A stretch of 64,000 nt of DNA. Origin: Helichrysum umbraculigerum. Its lineage: Eukaryota > Streptophyta > Magnoliopsida > Asterales > Asteraceae. The translations under genes and the position numbers were made by a program. The notes beneath the pieces were generated by a model. That model was not told the origin of the DNA, made no database searches, and saw only the letters and a program-made list of their open reading frames with translations. The stretch covers positions 18,119,501 to 18,183,500 of the forward strand of contig CATIUR010000001.1 of the NCBI GenBank assembly GCA_949592205.1, in the 5' to 3' direction. Of the stretch, positions 1 to 11,074 are shown in pieces (within the stretch, counting starts at the first letter, position 1; every line of letters starts with the position of its first letter).

Positions 1-3000
1 GTGATAACTGTTGTTGTACGAGAACTCGCACAATGGTAGATGTTTTTCCCAGTTTACACCAAAGTCTACTACGCAGGCCCGTAGCATGTCTTCTAGTGTT
101 TGAATGGTTCGTTCACTTTGGCCGTCGGTTTGAGGATGGTATGCGGTACTCATATCAAGTCGAGTACCCAGGGATTTTTGAAGTGATTGCCAAAATTGTG
201 AAGTGAAACGACTATCTCTATCGGAGATAATTGAGATTGGAACACCGTGTTTGGCTACGATTTCCTTCAGATAGATTCTGGTGAGGCGTTCCATTTTGTC
301 GGATTCTTTAATTGCCAGGAAATGAGCAGACTTTGTGAGACGATCCACGATCACCCAAATGGTATCGCAACCGCTCGAGGACTTGGGTAGTTTGGTTATG
401 AAATCCATGGCAATTTGTTCCCATTTCCATTCAGGAAGACTGGGTTGTTGAAGTAAACCAGAAGGTTTTTGATATTCGATTTTGACCTTGGAGCAAGTAA
501 GGCACTTGCTGACATAGGTTGCGATTTCAGCTTTCATGTTCGGCCACCAGTAGAAGTCCTTGATACCGTGGTACATTTTATCGGATCCCGGATGGATAGA
601 ATATTTGGACTTGTGAGCTTCATCCATCACCAAGTCTCGTAGATTCCCGAATTTAGGCAACCAGATTCGGTGTGAGAAATACCTAATCCCGTTAGGTTTG
701 ACTTCGAATTGTTTATCCATGCCCCGCAAGGCTTCATCTTTGACGTTTTCGTGTTTCAAGGCTTCGAGTTGAGCAGTGAGAATTTGAATGTTTAAATTGT
801 TGTGAATGGTCATACTTAGGGCTCGAACCCGAAGTGGTTTCACTCGCTCTTTTCGACTGAGGGCGTCAGCAACAACATTTGCTTTGCCTGGATGATATTT
901 GAGTTCGCAGTCGTAATCGGTAAGCAACTCGACCCATTGACGTTGCCTCATGTTGAGATCCTTCTGATCGAATATGTGTTGGAGACTTTTGTGGTCTGTA
1001 AAGATTGTGCACCTAGTGCCATAGAGATAATGTCTCCAGATTTTGAGAGCGAAAACAACGGCTCCTAACTCGAGGTCGTGGGTGGTGTAATTCTTTTCAT
1101 GAATCTTGAGCTGTCGTGAAGCATAAGCTATGACTTTGTCTCGTTGCATAAGCACGCAACCGAGACCTTGATGAGAAGCATCGCAGTATACCACGAAGTC
1201 ATCGGTGCCCTCGGGTAATGATAGAATAGGAGCACTGCAAAGCTTTTGTTTTAATAGTTGGAATGCCGACTCTTGTTTATCAGTCCAGTCAAACTTTTTG
1301 TCTTTCTGGGTCAGAGTCGTGAGTGGTAAGGCTATCTTGGAGAAATTTTCAATGAATCGTCGATAGTATCCGGCCAGTCCTAAAAACTACCGTACTTCGG
1401 TCGGAGTGGTTGGCGATTGCCAGTCTTTGATAGCCTCGATTTTTGACGGGTCGACGTGAATCCCCTGACTGTCAATCACGTGACCAAGGAATTGAACGGT
1501 TTTAATCCAGAACTCACACTTAGAGAACTTGGCATAGAGCTCCTCGTGTTTAAGTAGTTCAAGGATGGTTTTGAGGTGTTGCGCATGTTCTTCTTTGCTT
1601 CGTGAATATATGAGGATGTCATCGATGAAGACAATGACAAACTTGTCAAGGTAAGGTTTACACACCCGATTCATAAGGTACATGAATACCGCCGGTGCGT
1701 TGGTTAGGCCGAATGGCATCACTTGGAATTCGTAATGCCCATAGCGGGTTCGGAAAGCGGTTTTTGGAATGTCAGCATCGCGAACACGCAATTGGTGATA
1801 ACCGGATCGGAGATCAATCTTTGAATAACAACTCGATCCTTGAAGTTGGTCGAACAAATCATCGATTCGAGGGAGTGGATACCGATTCTTGACAGTTAAC
1901 TTGTTCAACTCTCGGTAGTCGATACACATTCGAAAAGAACCGTCTTTCTTCTTAACAAATAGGACCGGAGCTCCCCAAGGTGAAGAACTCGGCCTGATAA
2001 ATCCTCGTTCCAGGAGTTCTTGTAATTGGGTGGACAACTCCTGCAGTTCGGATGGAGCTAAACGGTATGGTGCTCGGACCACAGGCGCAGCACCTGGTAC
2101 AAGATCGATTGAGAACTCAACCTGTCTTGGTGGTGGTAAACCAGGTAGTTCCTCAGGAAAGACTTCTGGAAAGTCTCGAACAATTGGAACATCCTCAAGT
2201 CGCTTCTCCTCCGACTTTTTCTCCATGATGTGCGCGAGGATGGCTGGATAACCCTTTCTCAGAAATTTTCGGGTTTTTAGGCAAGATATGAGGTTAAGTC
2301 TCGTCCCACCGGTCTCCCCCTGTATGACCAAGGTTCTACCGACGGCGAGAGGTATGCGAACAAATTTGTCATAGCAAATGATTTCGGCGCGATGTTTGGA
2401 TAACCAGTCCATGCCTACGATGACATCGAAACTCCCTATCTCGATTGGCATAAGATCTATGGGGAAGATTTCGTCGGCTAGGTTTAAAGTGCAATTAGGT
2501 ATCACACTATCGGTTTCTATCAATTTGCCATTTGCTAGCTCTACTGTGTACTTAACGTCTAATGCAATAGGTGTGATGTCAAGTAGAGGGCAAAATTCAT
2601 CGGAAATAAAACTTCTATCATTACCAGTATCAAACAGAATAGAAGCAGTTAAATTGTTGAGGAGGAACATACCCGTGACCACATTCGGGTCCTGACGGGC
2701 GTCCCCTGAGTTGATCACGAAGGCGCTACTTTTGACGTTGTTGTTGTTGCGGCTGTTGTTGTTGTTGTTGTTGTTGTTGCCCTTATTCTTAAATTTTGGG
2801 CAAGTATCCCTAAAATGTCCTGGGTTCCCACATTCATAGCAGGACTTAGGTTGTTGGGCATTTTTGTTAGAGTAGTTGTTGTTGGATTTGGGGGCTCGGT
2901 AATCCTTAGTAGAATGCCCGAACCTCCTGCAGTTGTTGCAAGGGGTCCTGCACTGACCAAAGTGGTGATAGTTACAATTGGGACAATAAGGCCTGTCCCC

Positions 3001-3804
3001 GGTGTAGTTGCGGTTGGATTCAGAGTTGGTGGTGTAGACTTGAATGGCATTGTTTTTCTTGTTTGAGTTGTGGTGGTGTTCAGTGGATTTGCGTTTGTTG
3101 TTGTTGGAGGATGAGGTGTTGGAGGTCTCACGGCTGACAACTAGAGCCATGAGTTCGTGGGCCAATCGAATGGCACTCTCAGTGGTGGTTGGTTTGGATG
3201 AGGCGACATTTCCCTGGATGTTCTCAGGGAGTCCGCGGATGTATCTCTTAATGCCCTTACTTTCCGGTTCAACCAAACTCGGGCATAGTAAAGCAAACTG
3301 CTGAAATTTCATGGTATATTCAGCAACATCATTTCCCTGCACCGCCAGGTGCCAGAATTCTTCCTCCAGCCTATGCAGCTCTTCTTCAGGACAGTATTTT
3401 TCTGTCAGTTTCTTCTTCAGTTCGGCCCAAGGAAGCCGATTTACAACCTCAAGACCTACAGAGTTTGCGTGGGTTTCCCACCACGTGAGTGCACCTTCCT
3501 GAAAGGTGTAAGCAGCGAATTTGACTTTGTTGTTCTCAGTGCAGTCGCAGAGACTGAAAACGGATTCCATACGCTCAATCCAACGGATCAAGCCAATGGC
3601 ACCTTCCGTGCCCTTGAAATAGAGGGGTTTACAGCTGAGAAAGTCCTTGTAGGAACAAGGCTTGACAGTATGAGTGGTGGCGGTGGTATCGGCTGTTTCC
3701 TCGGACGTTCGGATTGGATCCCGAGCGGCCAAGGCATCGGCTACGGCTCGATTAACGGCAGCAGCGAGTTCGGCTTCACTGTAACTCTTTTTCTTCGGTG
3801 GCAT
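1..3804 (-). pseudogene. gag-pol polyprotein of element A (one amber stop; integrase cut by window edge)
   Basis: The chosen start is the ATG at 3802-3804 (MPPKKK...), in the same context as the other gag starts here. Domains in order: retrotransposon gag (about residues 45-240), CCHC knuckles near 286 and 320, an Asn-rich run (340-355, from a GTT/AAC trinucleotide repeat), aspartic protease with DTG near 393, and RT from about 600 with FIDD. A TAG at 1387-1389 replaces the Gln of the motif VRQFLGLAG. Beyond it the same frame is open for all 462 codons to base 1, covering RNase H, the HHCC zinc finger and most of the integrase core, ending inside the core at YNNSYH. Oddities: the first knuckle ends in Tyr instead of its last Cys (CX2CX4HX4Y), and the protease reads DTGN rather than DTGA. 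One nonsense codon in about 1,270 means the copy is recently dead or translated by readthrough; I favour recently dead. Confidence 0.93.
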
Positions 3805-4105
3805 GATTCTTCAAGAAAAGAAACAATAGGTACGTAAGAAATTGTACCAGAATGATAATTGCAGTGGATGTATGTATTAAAGCGACAATATACACATCAC
3901 AAGCATAAAGGTTCTATAATATAGATTTAAATCGATCGAAATTGTCAATTGATATTACGTTGTTAAGTGATTACAGACAATTTCGGGTTTGTTGAATTCA
4001 AAGGTTACAGACTTAGATATTGTGCCAAAAGTGCCGAGAATTGTTTCATTCGGTCTTTTTACATTAGTCCTACGAAAGCGTTATAAAGTGCAGATTCAGC
4101 CTAAG
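3805..4105 (-). other. Spacer between extra ORF and gag, element A
   Basis: AT-rich and without a usable ORF. It corresponds in position to the 280-bp spacer between the extra ORF and gag in both units of element C. The bases just before gag (GAAGAATC then ATG) are the same in A and C. Confidence 0.6.
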
Positions 4106-4600
4106 CTAATTCTGACGAAGATTGAGTTGTGGCGTTAAGGCAGTGAGACGGTCAACGGACTCTGCAAGTCGGCTAACCATTCCGAGTGCCTCCTCGGTTT
4201 CCCTCAGGCGTGTCTCACATTGAGTCAACCTTGATCGCAGGACAGTGATTTCGTTGTGATTGTCAGTCACTTGATTGTGAACGATCTCCATGGTCTCGAT
4301 GGTTTCACCCACTCGATTTTCTAGAACGTTCATATTGTTGATAGTGTTTTCGTGGTCTTCAGAGACCTGAGTAACTTGTCCCATTAGGGTGAGTGTCCAG
4401 TTTTCTCGGGTCTCTTGCAACTCGATGTCCATGTCACGTAGTTGTTGCTCGTGACGGTGTAGCCTAGCGGACAAATCCGTTAGTGTGAATTGATTGGAGT
4501 ATGGGCCCGCTCGAGGCAACCTGGGGTTCCTCCTAGCTACCCTTGAACCTTGTGATTCGTACGAATGGGAACGAGATGAGTTGGGTGGTGTGTTTGCCAT
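4106..4600 (-). CDS. Extra ORF upstream of gag, element A (164 aa, coiled-coil-like)
   Basis: Intact 164-residue ORF on the sense strand of element A, between the primer-binding site and gag. I do not recognise a known domain. The N-terminus (MANTPPNSSRSHSYESQ) is low-complexity and Ser-rich, followed by RVARRN. The rest (about 45-164) is rich in Glu, Gln, Leu and Arg with heptad-like spacing, so a coiled coil is likely. It ends in RLAESVDRLTAL...NL. The same N-terminal block, RVARRN and the C-terminal block recur in the 170-residue ORFs at 24196-24708 and 32293-32805, while the middle has diverged strongly. Preserved reading frame plus conserved ends argue for a real product. The ATG is preceded by CTGTCTCAG, which resembles a 3' splice site. 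Possible roles (RNA-binding or assembly factor) are guesses. Confidence 0.75.
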   Translation of the reverse strand: MANTPPNSSRSHSYESQGSRVARRNPRLPRAGPYSNQFTLTDLSARLHRHEQQLRDMDIELQETRENWTLTLMGQVTQVSEDHENTINNMNVLENRVGETIETMEIVHNQVTDNHNEITVLRSRLTQCETRLRETEEALGMVSRLAESVDRLTALTPQLNLRQN

Positions 4601-4955
4601 TCTGAGACAGAGTGTTAGAAAGAATGAGGCCTATATTCATATAATATAATATAGCCTAAGATTGTAAGTGAGGTCTATTCATCTATATTTATATATATCA
4701 CATAATAACCTATTGTGTGTCTAGCAAAGACATGTTTTGAGTCCCGTTTCTCTCGAGGTCAGAGTCAACTAGTGTATCCTGTTCAGCCATAATTTCCTTC
4801 AGATCTTACATCATCTTTGTTTAATTGTACATAGTTGATCAGGCTATGTTAAATTAAATTCGTATGCTGTAATCTCTGAACTGGTTATACCTAATAGGGA
4901 ATACTGCCTAACGGTCATAGTCTAGGTCCACTAAATGCAACCTAGTTCACTATAA
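4601..4955 (-). other. Untranslated leader of element A, PBS to extra ORF
   Basis: About 355 bp without an ORF. The part next to the PBS (about 4740-4955) is clearly shared with the leaders of elements B (16160-16371) and C (23897-24130), including the words TACTGCCTAACGGTCATAG and CTTACATCATCTTT. It may hold packaging or dimerisation signals; that is inference. Confidence 0.6.
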
Positions 4956-4973
4956 CCTTAGGCTCTGATACCA
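4956..4973 (-). other. Primer-binding site, initiator tRNA-Met, element A
   Basis: The minus strand reads TGGTATCAGAGCCTAAGG, the standard plant match to the 3' end of initiator tRNA-Met, three bases downstream of the LTR end at 4977. Confidence 0.93.
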
Positions 4974-5940
4974 ATCTGTGACACCCCCAAATTTAATGAT
5001 TTGCGGAAGCTCGATTTGGGTGTCACTAATCAATATACAAAGCACATAAGATAATAATGAACGACCACTATATGCGTCGTTTTAAACTTGTATAAATAAA
5101 GTAAACGTTTACATCAAAACAATGTTATTTTAGCTCGGTTCCTGAAATTGAGAGATTACATGGCATAATTACTTTTACAAAATATAATAATGCAATCAAA
5201 TCTCTAGTTGTATGTATGCTGACTCGAGCTAATAATCCCTGCTTATGCAGCCAACCTACTGCTGGGTACCTGTGATAAATACTAAAATGGGTCAGCGAAA
5301 ACGCTGGTGAGCTCATAGGTTTGTATGTCAATTGTATAGTTGTCAGAACCGCAAGATTTATATTGAATTTAAAATGCAATTAAGCAAAATAAAAGTTATA
5401 CTGTCCATGAGCACATAGTCTGAGCTTAACTTGATTTGTCGGGCCCAATTAAGGAAACCTAACTTGAAATGCCTCCTACGAGTGTCTAATCCCCACTCGT
5501 CTTCCCAAATGCTAATACATCCGTTTGACCGGTTAGTGCGTGCTAACCCGGATGAGGATTGTCAATCCCATATGATATCATATACTAACATTCACGCTAT
5601 AAATACTAGAGACTATGCTATGGAGGACTTTAAATTGATTAGCTTGAAACTCATGTAGTATTTGAAGTTTGGCACTTGCGTTCTACTTGTAAAACAAAAT
5701 GAAGTAGTAATATCACACCCCTAGTAAAAGTAGTGAAAATGGGGCCATGAAACTCACCTGAGTCTTGAAGTGTTTAATTTAACAAACTTGAAGTAATTAG
5801 CAGTGAATTGATGTCCAAAGGCTTGAAACCTGAATGTGTTCACGACACTTGATTGTTATTAATTGTACCGGTATCTCGAAAGACTACCTTTGTAGTTGTT
5901 ATACAACTTTATATATATATGTCCAAATTACTACGATTTG

Positions 5941-6078
5941 GTTGATTGAATTGATACAAGTTACATCGACTTGTTTGATTGAATTGATACAAGTTACAAC
6001 GACTTGTTTGAATGAATAGATACAAGTTACAACGACTTGTTTGAATGAATTGATACAAGTTACAACGACTTGCTTGAT
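5941..6078. repeat. 36-bp minisatellite in LTR of element A
   Basis: About four units with core ACAAGTTACAACGACTTGT. Each unit holds the inverted repeat ACAAGT/ACTTGT. The same core, one base shorter, is expanded to about 17 units in the LTRs of element B. Confidence 0.85.
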
Positions 6079-6276
6079 TCTGAAATATGTTTGAAAACAT
6101 GTACGGCCCGTTGGTGATTAATTGCAACAATAGTCTTGATGTTACCACATTGATTTCAAAGCGTTATACTTTGAAAAACAAATTCCATTAAGTTTGAAAA
6201 GTTGTATCGTATAAGTGTTTGAGGTTATATAGTTTCGACACTTAGTGAAATTGAAATTTGAAAACCTGATGTTTTA

Positions 6277-6544
6277 TGCGACACAATCATGCGACACTAA
6301 ATGGGTTATGCGACACAAGGGTTGTGTCGCATAGTAGTGCGACACAATGTCCATACGACACAAGGGTTGTGTCGCATGGATGCGAAATGCTGATTCAACA
6401 GCGACATAGTGACTGTGTCGTATGGGGTATGCGACATAGTGGTTGTGTCGCAGGACTTGCGACACTAATTCTCGGGTACGACACAAAATACGACACAAAG
6501 GCCAAAATACGACACAACATGCGACACAATGCTTGTGTCGCATG
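6277..6544. repeat. Palindromic GCGACAC/GTGTCGC array in LTR of element A
   Basis: Many copies of GCGACAC(AA) in both orientations, forming long hairpins. At 6309-6331 arms TGCGACACAA and TTGTGTCGCA are separated by 3 bases. At 6519-6543 there is an 11-bp stem with a 3-base loop. Others lie near 6356-6378, 6400-6421 and 6429-6451. Position and style match the GCGACGT arrays of elements B and C, but the repeated word differs. Confidence 0.88.
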
Positions 6545-7472
6545 GATGAACACCAGCCCAGAAATCCGGCTGTCACGATGATTCCGACCAAAAATCCGTT
6601 TTAAACTCGTTTTTAAGCTATGAAATCGTGTTATATACTTAGTAAGGGACATATATATTTTATATAAACAATCACAAGTGAAAAATACTAAGAATCGAGA
6701 GTTTTCGGGATTTTGTCGGAAACTTACAAAGTGCCGAAATGAAATTCCGGAAAGATGAGAATGTAGATCGCGTCGAGGTGGTTCCTTTTCCGTAATTATT
6801 TTGATGATCCAATGTCGTTTTGTGTATTTATTTTGAGGTTTTGTGATTTGGTGGTGGTTTTTGGTTTAGAGAGAAAAGAGAGTGAGAGAGAGAGAAAGTA
6901 AAGAAAGAAATGAAATAAAAGAAAAGGGAGGTGGGAGGTTAAACCTCCTCCTTTTTCAGTCTTCGCCCCGCGCTCCGCGTGGTGTTCGTTTTCTCCGTCA
7001 TCTAAACGTTAAACATTTATTTTATATGTTTTAGTATACGTTTTAGAATACGAATAAATTCCCGATGATTTGATTGAAGTATTTTTATTAAAGTACTTTA
7101 GGTTGTAGTTATAAATTGTAACTTAAACTCGTTTTGTTTTGTCGCGCGTGTTTATAATTTAACTAAGTAAATTGTTATTTATACGATACTGTTTAAACTG
7201 AAATATTACAAAATAATATTCTTGATATATAATGGTTCCATTAAATAACGTTATGTTATTTAGTTAAATTGTTCACCAACGTCCGTATTTATTGTATCGA
7301 AATTCATTCGATTTGCAATTTGTACGATTTAAACAAACCGCATAATTGTAGATATATATTCAACAATATATATATAATAATTGATACATTAATTAGCCTA
7401 ACACAGAACAAATTACATGTATTAAAACTTGATTAGGCACTAAATTCTAGTCCTAATTTGACGGGTGTCACA

Positions 7473-8824
7473 GTATAACATGTCCACGGCCTGGCTGTGG
7501 TCGAGGTGCTGGAGTAGGGACTCCACGTGGATATATGTGTGGTGGTGCTCGGCCCATCCCACATGGTAAGTCCGGGAGAGGGCTCACTGGCATCCCAGCT
7601 GCCTGCTGTCTGATGGCTGTATAGCATCTAACCTGCATCTGCATCAGCCAATACCAATAATCCGAACCCGGAGGTGTCCCGTAATGGTAGATGTATGCGG
7701 GCACTCGTGGTCTGGGGGCAGGAGTAGAGGGTCCTGCCCTAGTATGTGGTGGCATTGCTGGTGGTGGTGATGGGATGTTATCATCATCATCATCATCATC
7801 CTCATCATCATCACCTGTATCCGAATCATCAGGTTCTTGCGGATGCTTCATTTTCCTTGTTTCCTTTGGCAGGACCAGGTTTGGTACCAATGTGTCAACA
7901 CTGTCAGGATCCATTGCTCGTGCTTTGATATAAACAGCACCATCTTTCGTGATCTGGAGTATTTCCATACTCTTAAGAAAATAGTAGTCTAACGGCTTAG
8001 AACTCCATCCTGATTTAAATTTTTCGACATCTGATGTCCGAAGTGATCCCATTTTTCGGATCAATCTGGTAATCACTGAGCCCAAATACGATCTTTTCTT
8101 ACCAAAACCTTTTTTCTTCCAGAAGTCGCTGAGCAATTAGATGGGCGACCTGCATGTTTCTCTTTTCGAGGATACATGCTATAAGAGCGACATCAAATCT
8201 AGAAACTCGACCGCTAGTCGTATGCTTCCCGTCAAATGAGCAAGCTATGAGCTTGTGTAGGATTTGTAGGACTGGGTCTCTGAGTCGGGTTGCCTTAATA
8301 CCCGAGAAGTATGGTGTAGGTGACCATTGACTCCATGCTTCAGCGTGTGTTGTCGCGATGGAAACAGAGGTAGTTCCATTAGTGAACAGAGGGGATTGAA
8401 TTTCTTCTGGTGTGTACAAATCTAGGTGTTGTGAGAACTGGGCAAGTGACAAGGTGTACAAGTTGCCCATGTATTGGAATGAGATGGAACAATCTTCAAC
8501 TTTCCGCTTTTTCTGAAATTTGTAGGTAGCCATAAACTCGGTAACCATCTCCACGTATACAGGCTCATCAATACTAAACACTCTCTTGAATGACTCGAAT
8601 TGCCGTCCATCAACCGTATAACTAAGTATGCTCTCGAGTCTTTGCTTGAATCCCAATGCTTGCATAATATCCCAATCAATATATCTGAGATGCCCAAATT
8701 TCTTATCTCTCCAGATGCGTGCCATTTTGTCGTAAGCTGGTGTGGCACTCAGACACGCTAAAGATCCTGCAAGGGGTTGTGCTGGGTTTAATTGCTTCTT
8801 TGGTGGCATTGTACCTGAGAACAT
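7473..8824 (-). pseudogene. Athila-type ORF1 (retrotransposon ORF1/gag-like), frameshifted and split by element A
   Basis: Likely start ATG at 8807-8809 (MPPKKQ...); an ATG five codons upstream precedes TTCTCAG, which looks like a splice acceptor. The first part (to about 8100) has the pattern of the plant Athila ORF1 family: an N-terminal region followed by SLAQFSQHLDLYTPEE, then RLRDPVLQILHKLIACSF. This is family-pattern recognition, not a search result. The frame shifts at a run of six A's (sense strand, near 8118); one extra A explains it. The second part continues for about 220 residues with an acidic Asp run (7785-7815, a TCA/TGA trinucleotide repeat) and a Pro/Arg-rich tail. The tail runs straight into the LTR of element A at 7473, where an artificial stop arises, so the rest of this protein lies beyond the left edge of the window. 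Confidence 0.6.
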
Positions 8825-9959
8825 TTAAAGTAATGGATCTTTTAAGAAAGAGAAATTTTAAGCACGCTTCGAAGAATTTCAAAGTGAGGGCTTTAATTTC
8901 TAGACAATCTAAAGATAACATTGAACATATAATGTTCTCAAGCAACGAACAATTAAATTTAACAAGGTAATATCATCATTCAGAAAAATATAGTGTCGAA
9001 ATGGCAACTATTTTATTGTGAAGTATTGTCATTTGCAAAGTTTGGCGTTAACCAAGTTTGAAATATCAGGAATTCACAATTAATGCTAACATCATTACTG
9101 AAAGTGGTTTGACTTTTGGGAGTGCAAGTTGAAGTAAGGTTTTTGAATAAAATGTTTTGTCTTAAAATTCCAATACTTCAAGTTGACTTTTTAGGTCAAA
9201 GCTTTCCTTAAATGACATTTTCAAATATCCGCATGCCATGATTTAACCTATACATGATCTAACTTATTTCAAGCATTCCCTAATTGGTAAATAGACTAGG
9301 TTATGCACAAAAAGTTATTGTGCGCATGTATTTGGTGTGGTCCAAGACTCTATATTCAGAAATGATGTTTCTCTAGTTAAATTGCCTAGTTTGACTAGTC
9401 AAGTAAGTACAAGTGTGGTCATGCAATTTTCAACCTATCATCTTCTTTTGTGCAAGCAAGCCAACTTGTTGATGACTTTCAAAAATCAAACTTACTAACC
9501 CCAATTTGTTCACATAGAGCAATTAACATAGAGTGATTATACAAAACACCATAATTACCAAGATACTTAGCATACTAACACTTAGTCAAGCAAAGTTCTA
9601 GAATAAATCAATTGATCAAAGTTAGTTCTATTGAAAAAGTCAAACATATGAGGATTCGCATGGGTAAGTGGTAGGAACATGTAGTGCCTAAGCATTTAAT
9701 CAAGAAAAGCTCTATTTCCTAGTTACTAACTTAGATAACTACAAGAAACAAGTTCTTTCAAATTTAAAGTGGGTTTTGTGATCATACCTTGCTTTTAGTG
9801 AATGAAATGCAAAAACGAAAGTACAACCGATAAGTATATGCAACAAGGAACTCGAAAGGACAAGAGATTATGTAATTTGATGGAGTTTTGATGGAGATCT
9901 CATGGAGTTCTCATGGTGGCCGATTTTTTTTTAGGGAGAAGGGAGGAAGAAGAAGTTTG
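8825..9959 (-). other. Leader or intron-like region upstream of the Athila-type ORF1
   Basis: No ORF of note. On the minus strand a CT-rich stretch (9960-9925) and an ATG-containing segment end in AAAAGCAAG followed by GTATGATC (about 9790), a good 5' splice-site match. TTCTCAG at about 8816 would be the acceptor, just before the ORF1 ATG. A leader intron of about 970 bp is therefore plausible. The upstream sequence continues across element B at 19631. Confidence 0.4.
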
Positions 9960-10510
9960 TTAGATGTAACACCCCCAAATTTAATGTTTTGCGGAAGCAT
10001 GCTTGGGTGTTACTAATCAATATACAAAGCACAAGATATACAATGAACGACTCTAAATGAGACGTTTGAAAATAATTATACATTTCCCAAAATAGAACGT
10101 TTACAACGTTATGAGTTTAATAATAATTTCCAAATACATAATTTGAAAATACTAAAGTAGATGCAGAGTTGTCCCAATTGTTGAAAATATGCGACTCGAA
10201 CTAATAAGATCTTGTAGCGATCCTAATCCTGCTGGGCAACCTGAGAACACATGCTAAAACAGGTCAGCTATAAAGCTGGTGAGTTCATAGGATGGTTAGT
10301 TGAAAACATAAAGTAATAAAACAATTTATGTTTTGTAAAGTTATTTCCAAAATTAGTGATTTTTGATATGTAATATGTTGAAGTTTGTAACGCCAATGTG
10401 TAAAGGTCTAATCTAGGTATTTCATACCTAACTAGTTTGAATTGTAAGTCTACCATTGAAATTGTTTGTCTAACTTAATGTTCAATTACCCCGATATGGT
10501 TGGTTGCATT

Positions 10511-11074
10511 GTTACAAGTTACTTAGACTTGTTTGTCTTAAATTGATACAAGTTACAACGACTTGTTTGTTTGAAAATGCTACAATTACAACGACTTGTC
10601 TGATTGAAAATGATACAAGTACAACGACTTGTCTGCTTGAAAATGATACAAGTACAACGACTTGTCTGATTGAAAATGATACAAGTACAACGACTTGTCT
10701 GCTTGAAAATAATACAAGTACAACGACTTGTCTGATTGAAAATGATACAAGTACAACGACTTGTCTGCTTGAAAATAATACAAGTACAACGACTTGTCTG
10801 ATTGAAGTTGATACAAGTACAACGACTTGTCTGCTTGAAAATAATACAAGTACAACGACTTGTCTGATTGAAAATGATACAAGTACAACGACTTGTCTGC
10901 TTGAAAATAATACAAGTACAACGACTTGTCTGATTGAAAATGATACAAGTACAACGACTTGTCTGCTTGAAAATAATACAAGTACAACGACTTGTCTGAT
11001 TGAAGTTGATACAAGTACAACGACTTGTCTGCTTGAAAATAATACAAGTACAACGACTTGTCTGATTGAAGTTG
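10511..11074. repeat. 33-bp minisatellite in LTR of element B, copy 1
   Basis: About 17 units with core TACAAGTACAACGACTTGTC. Units alternate CTGATTGAA and CTGCTTGAA, giving a 66-bp higher-order repeat, with GAAGTTG variants at intervals. Each unit holds the 6-bp inverted repeat ACAAGT/ACTTGT. Long open frames here on both strands are by-products of the 33-bp period. The first units have a longer loop, as in element A. Confidence 0.95.

Larger units (their letters stand above)
1..7472 (-). mobile_element. Tekay-type Ty3/gypsy retrotransposon A, 5' part (cut by window edge)
   Basis: Reading on the minus strand, the order is LTR (7472-4977), initiator-Met primer-binding site, an extra ORF, then gag-protease-RT-RNase H-integrase running off the window at base 1. 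The domain order (integrase after RNase H) and close similarity to the element at 21338-40068, whose pol ends in a chromodomain-like tail, place it in the Tekay/Del chromoviruses. The right flank (7473) is an Athila-type ORF1 that is cut exactly at the LTR edge. The second LTR and the left target-site copy are outside the window, so the target duplication cannot be checked (the right flank reads GTATA). Confidence 0.93.
4977..7472 (-). repeat. 5' LTR of element A (2,496 bp)
   Basis: Bounded by TGTGACAC...GTGTCACA. In element sense: a GA/CT-rich leader (about 6860-6930), a splice-donor-like GTAAGTTTCCGACAA (6727-6713), a dense array of GCGACAC palindromes (6544-6277), a short minisatellite (6078-5941), a CAGGTGAGTT word near 5755, and a terminal hairpin around GCTTCCGC (5028-4977). 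The termini read TGTGAC/GTCACA where the sister families have TGTAAC/GTTACA: a paired change. Confidence 0.92.

Noticed and set aside
2715..3140. Thr/Pro-rich minus frame overlapping gag of element A
   Set aside because: Shadow of the gag frame over an Asn (AAC) repeat.
7691..7933. Ser-run and His-run plus-strand frames
   Set aside because: Antisense readings of the Asp-coding trinucleotide repeat in the Athila-type ORF1.
10511..11074. CRISPR-like look of short repeats with palindromic cores
   Set aside because: Plant DNA, no unique spacers, and the intervals are just two alternating variants of the same unit.
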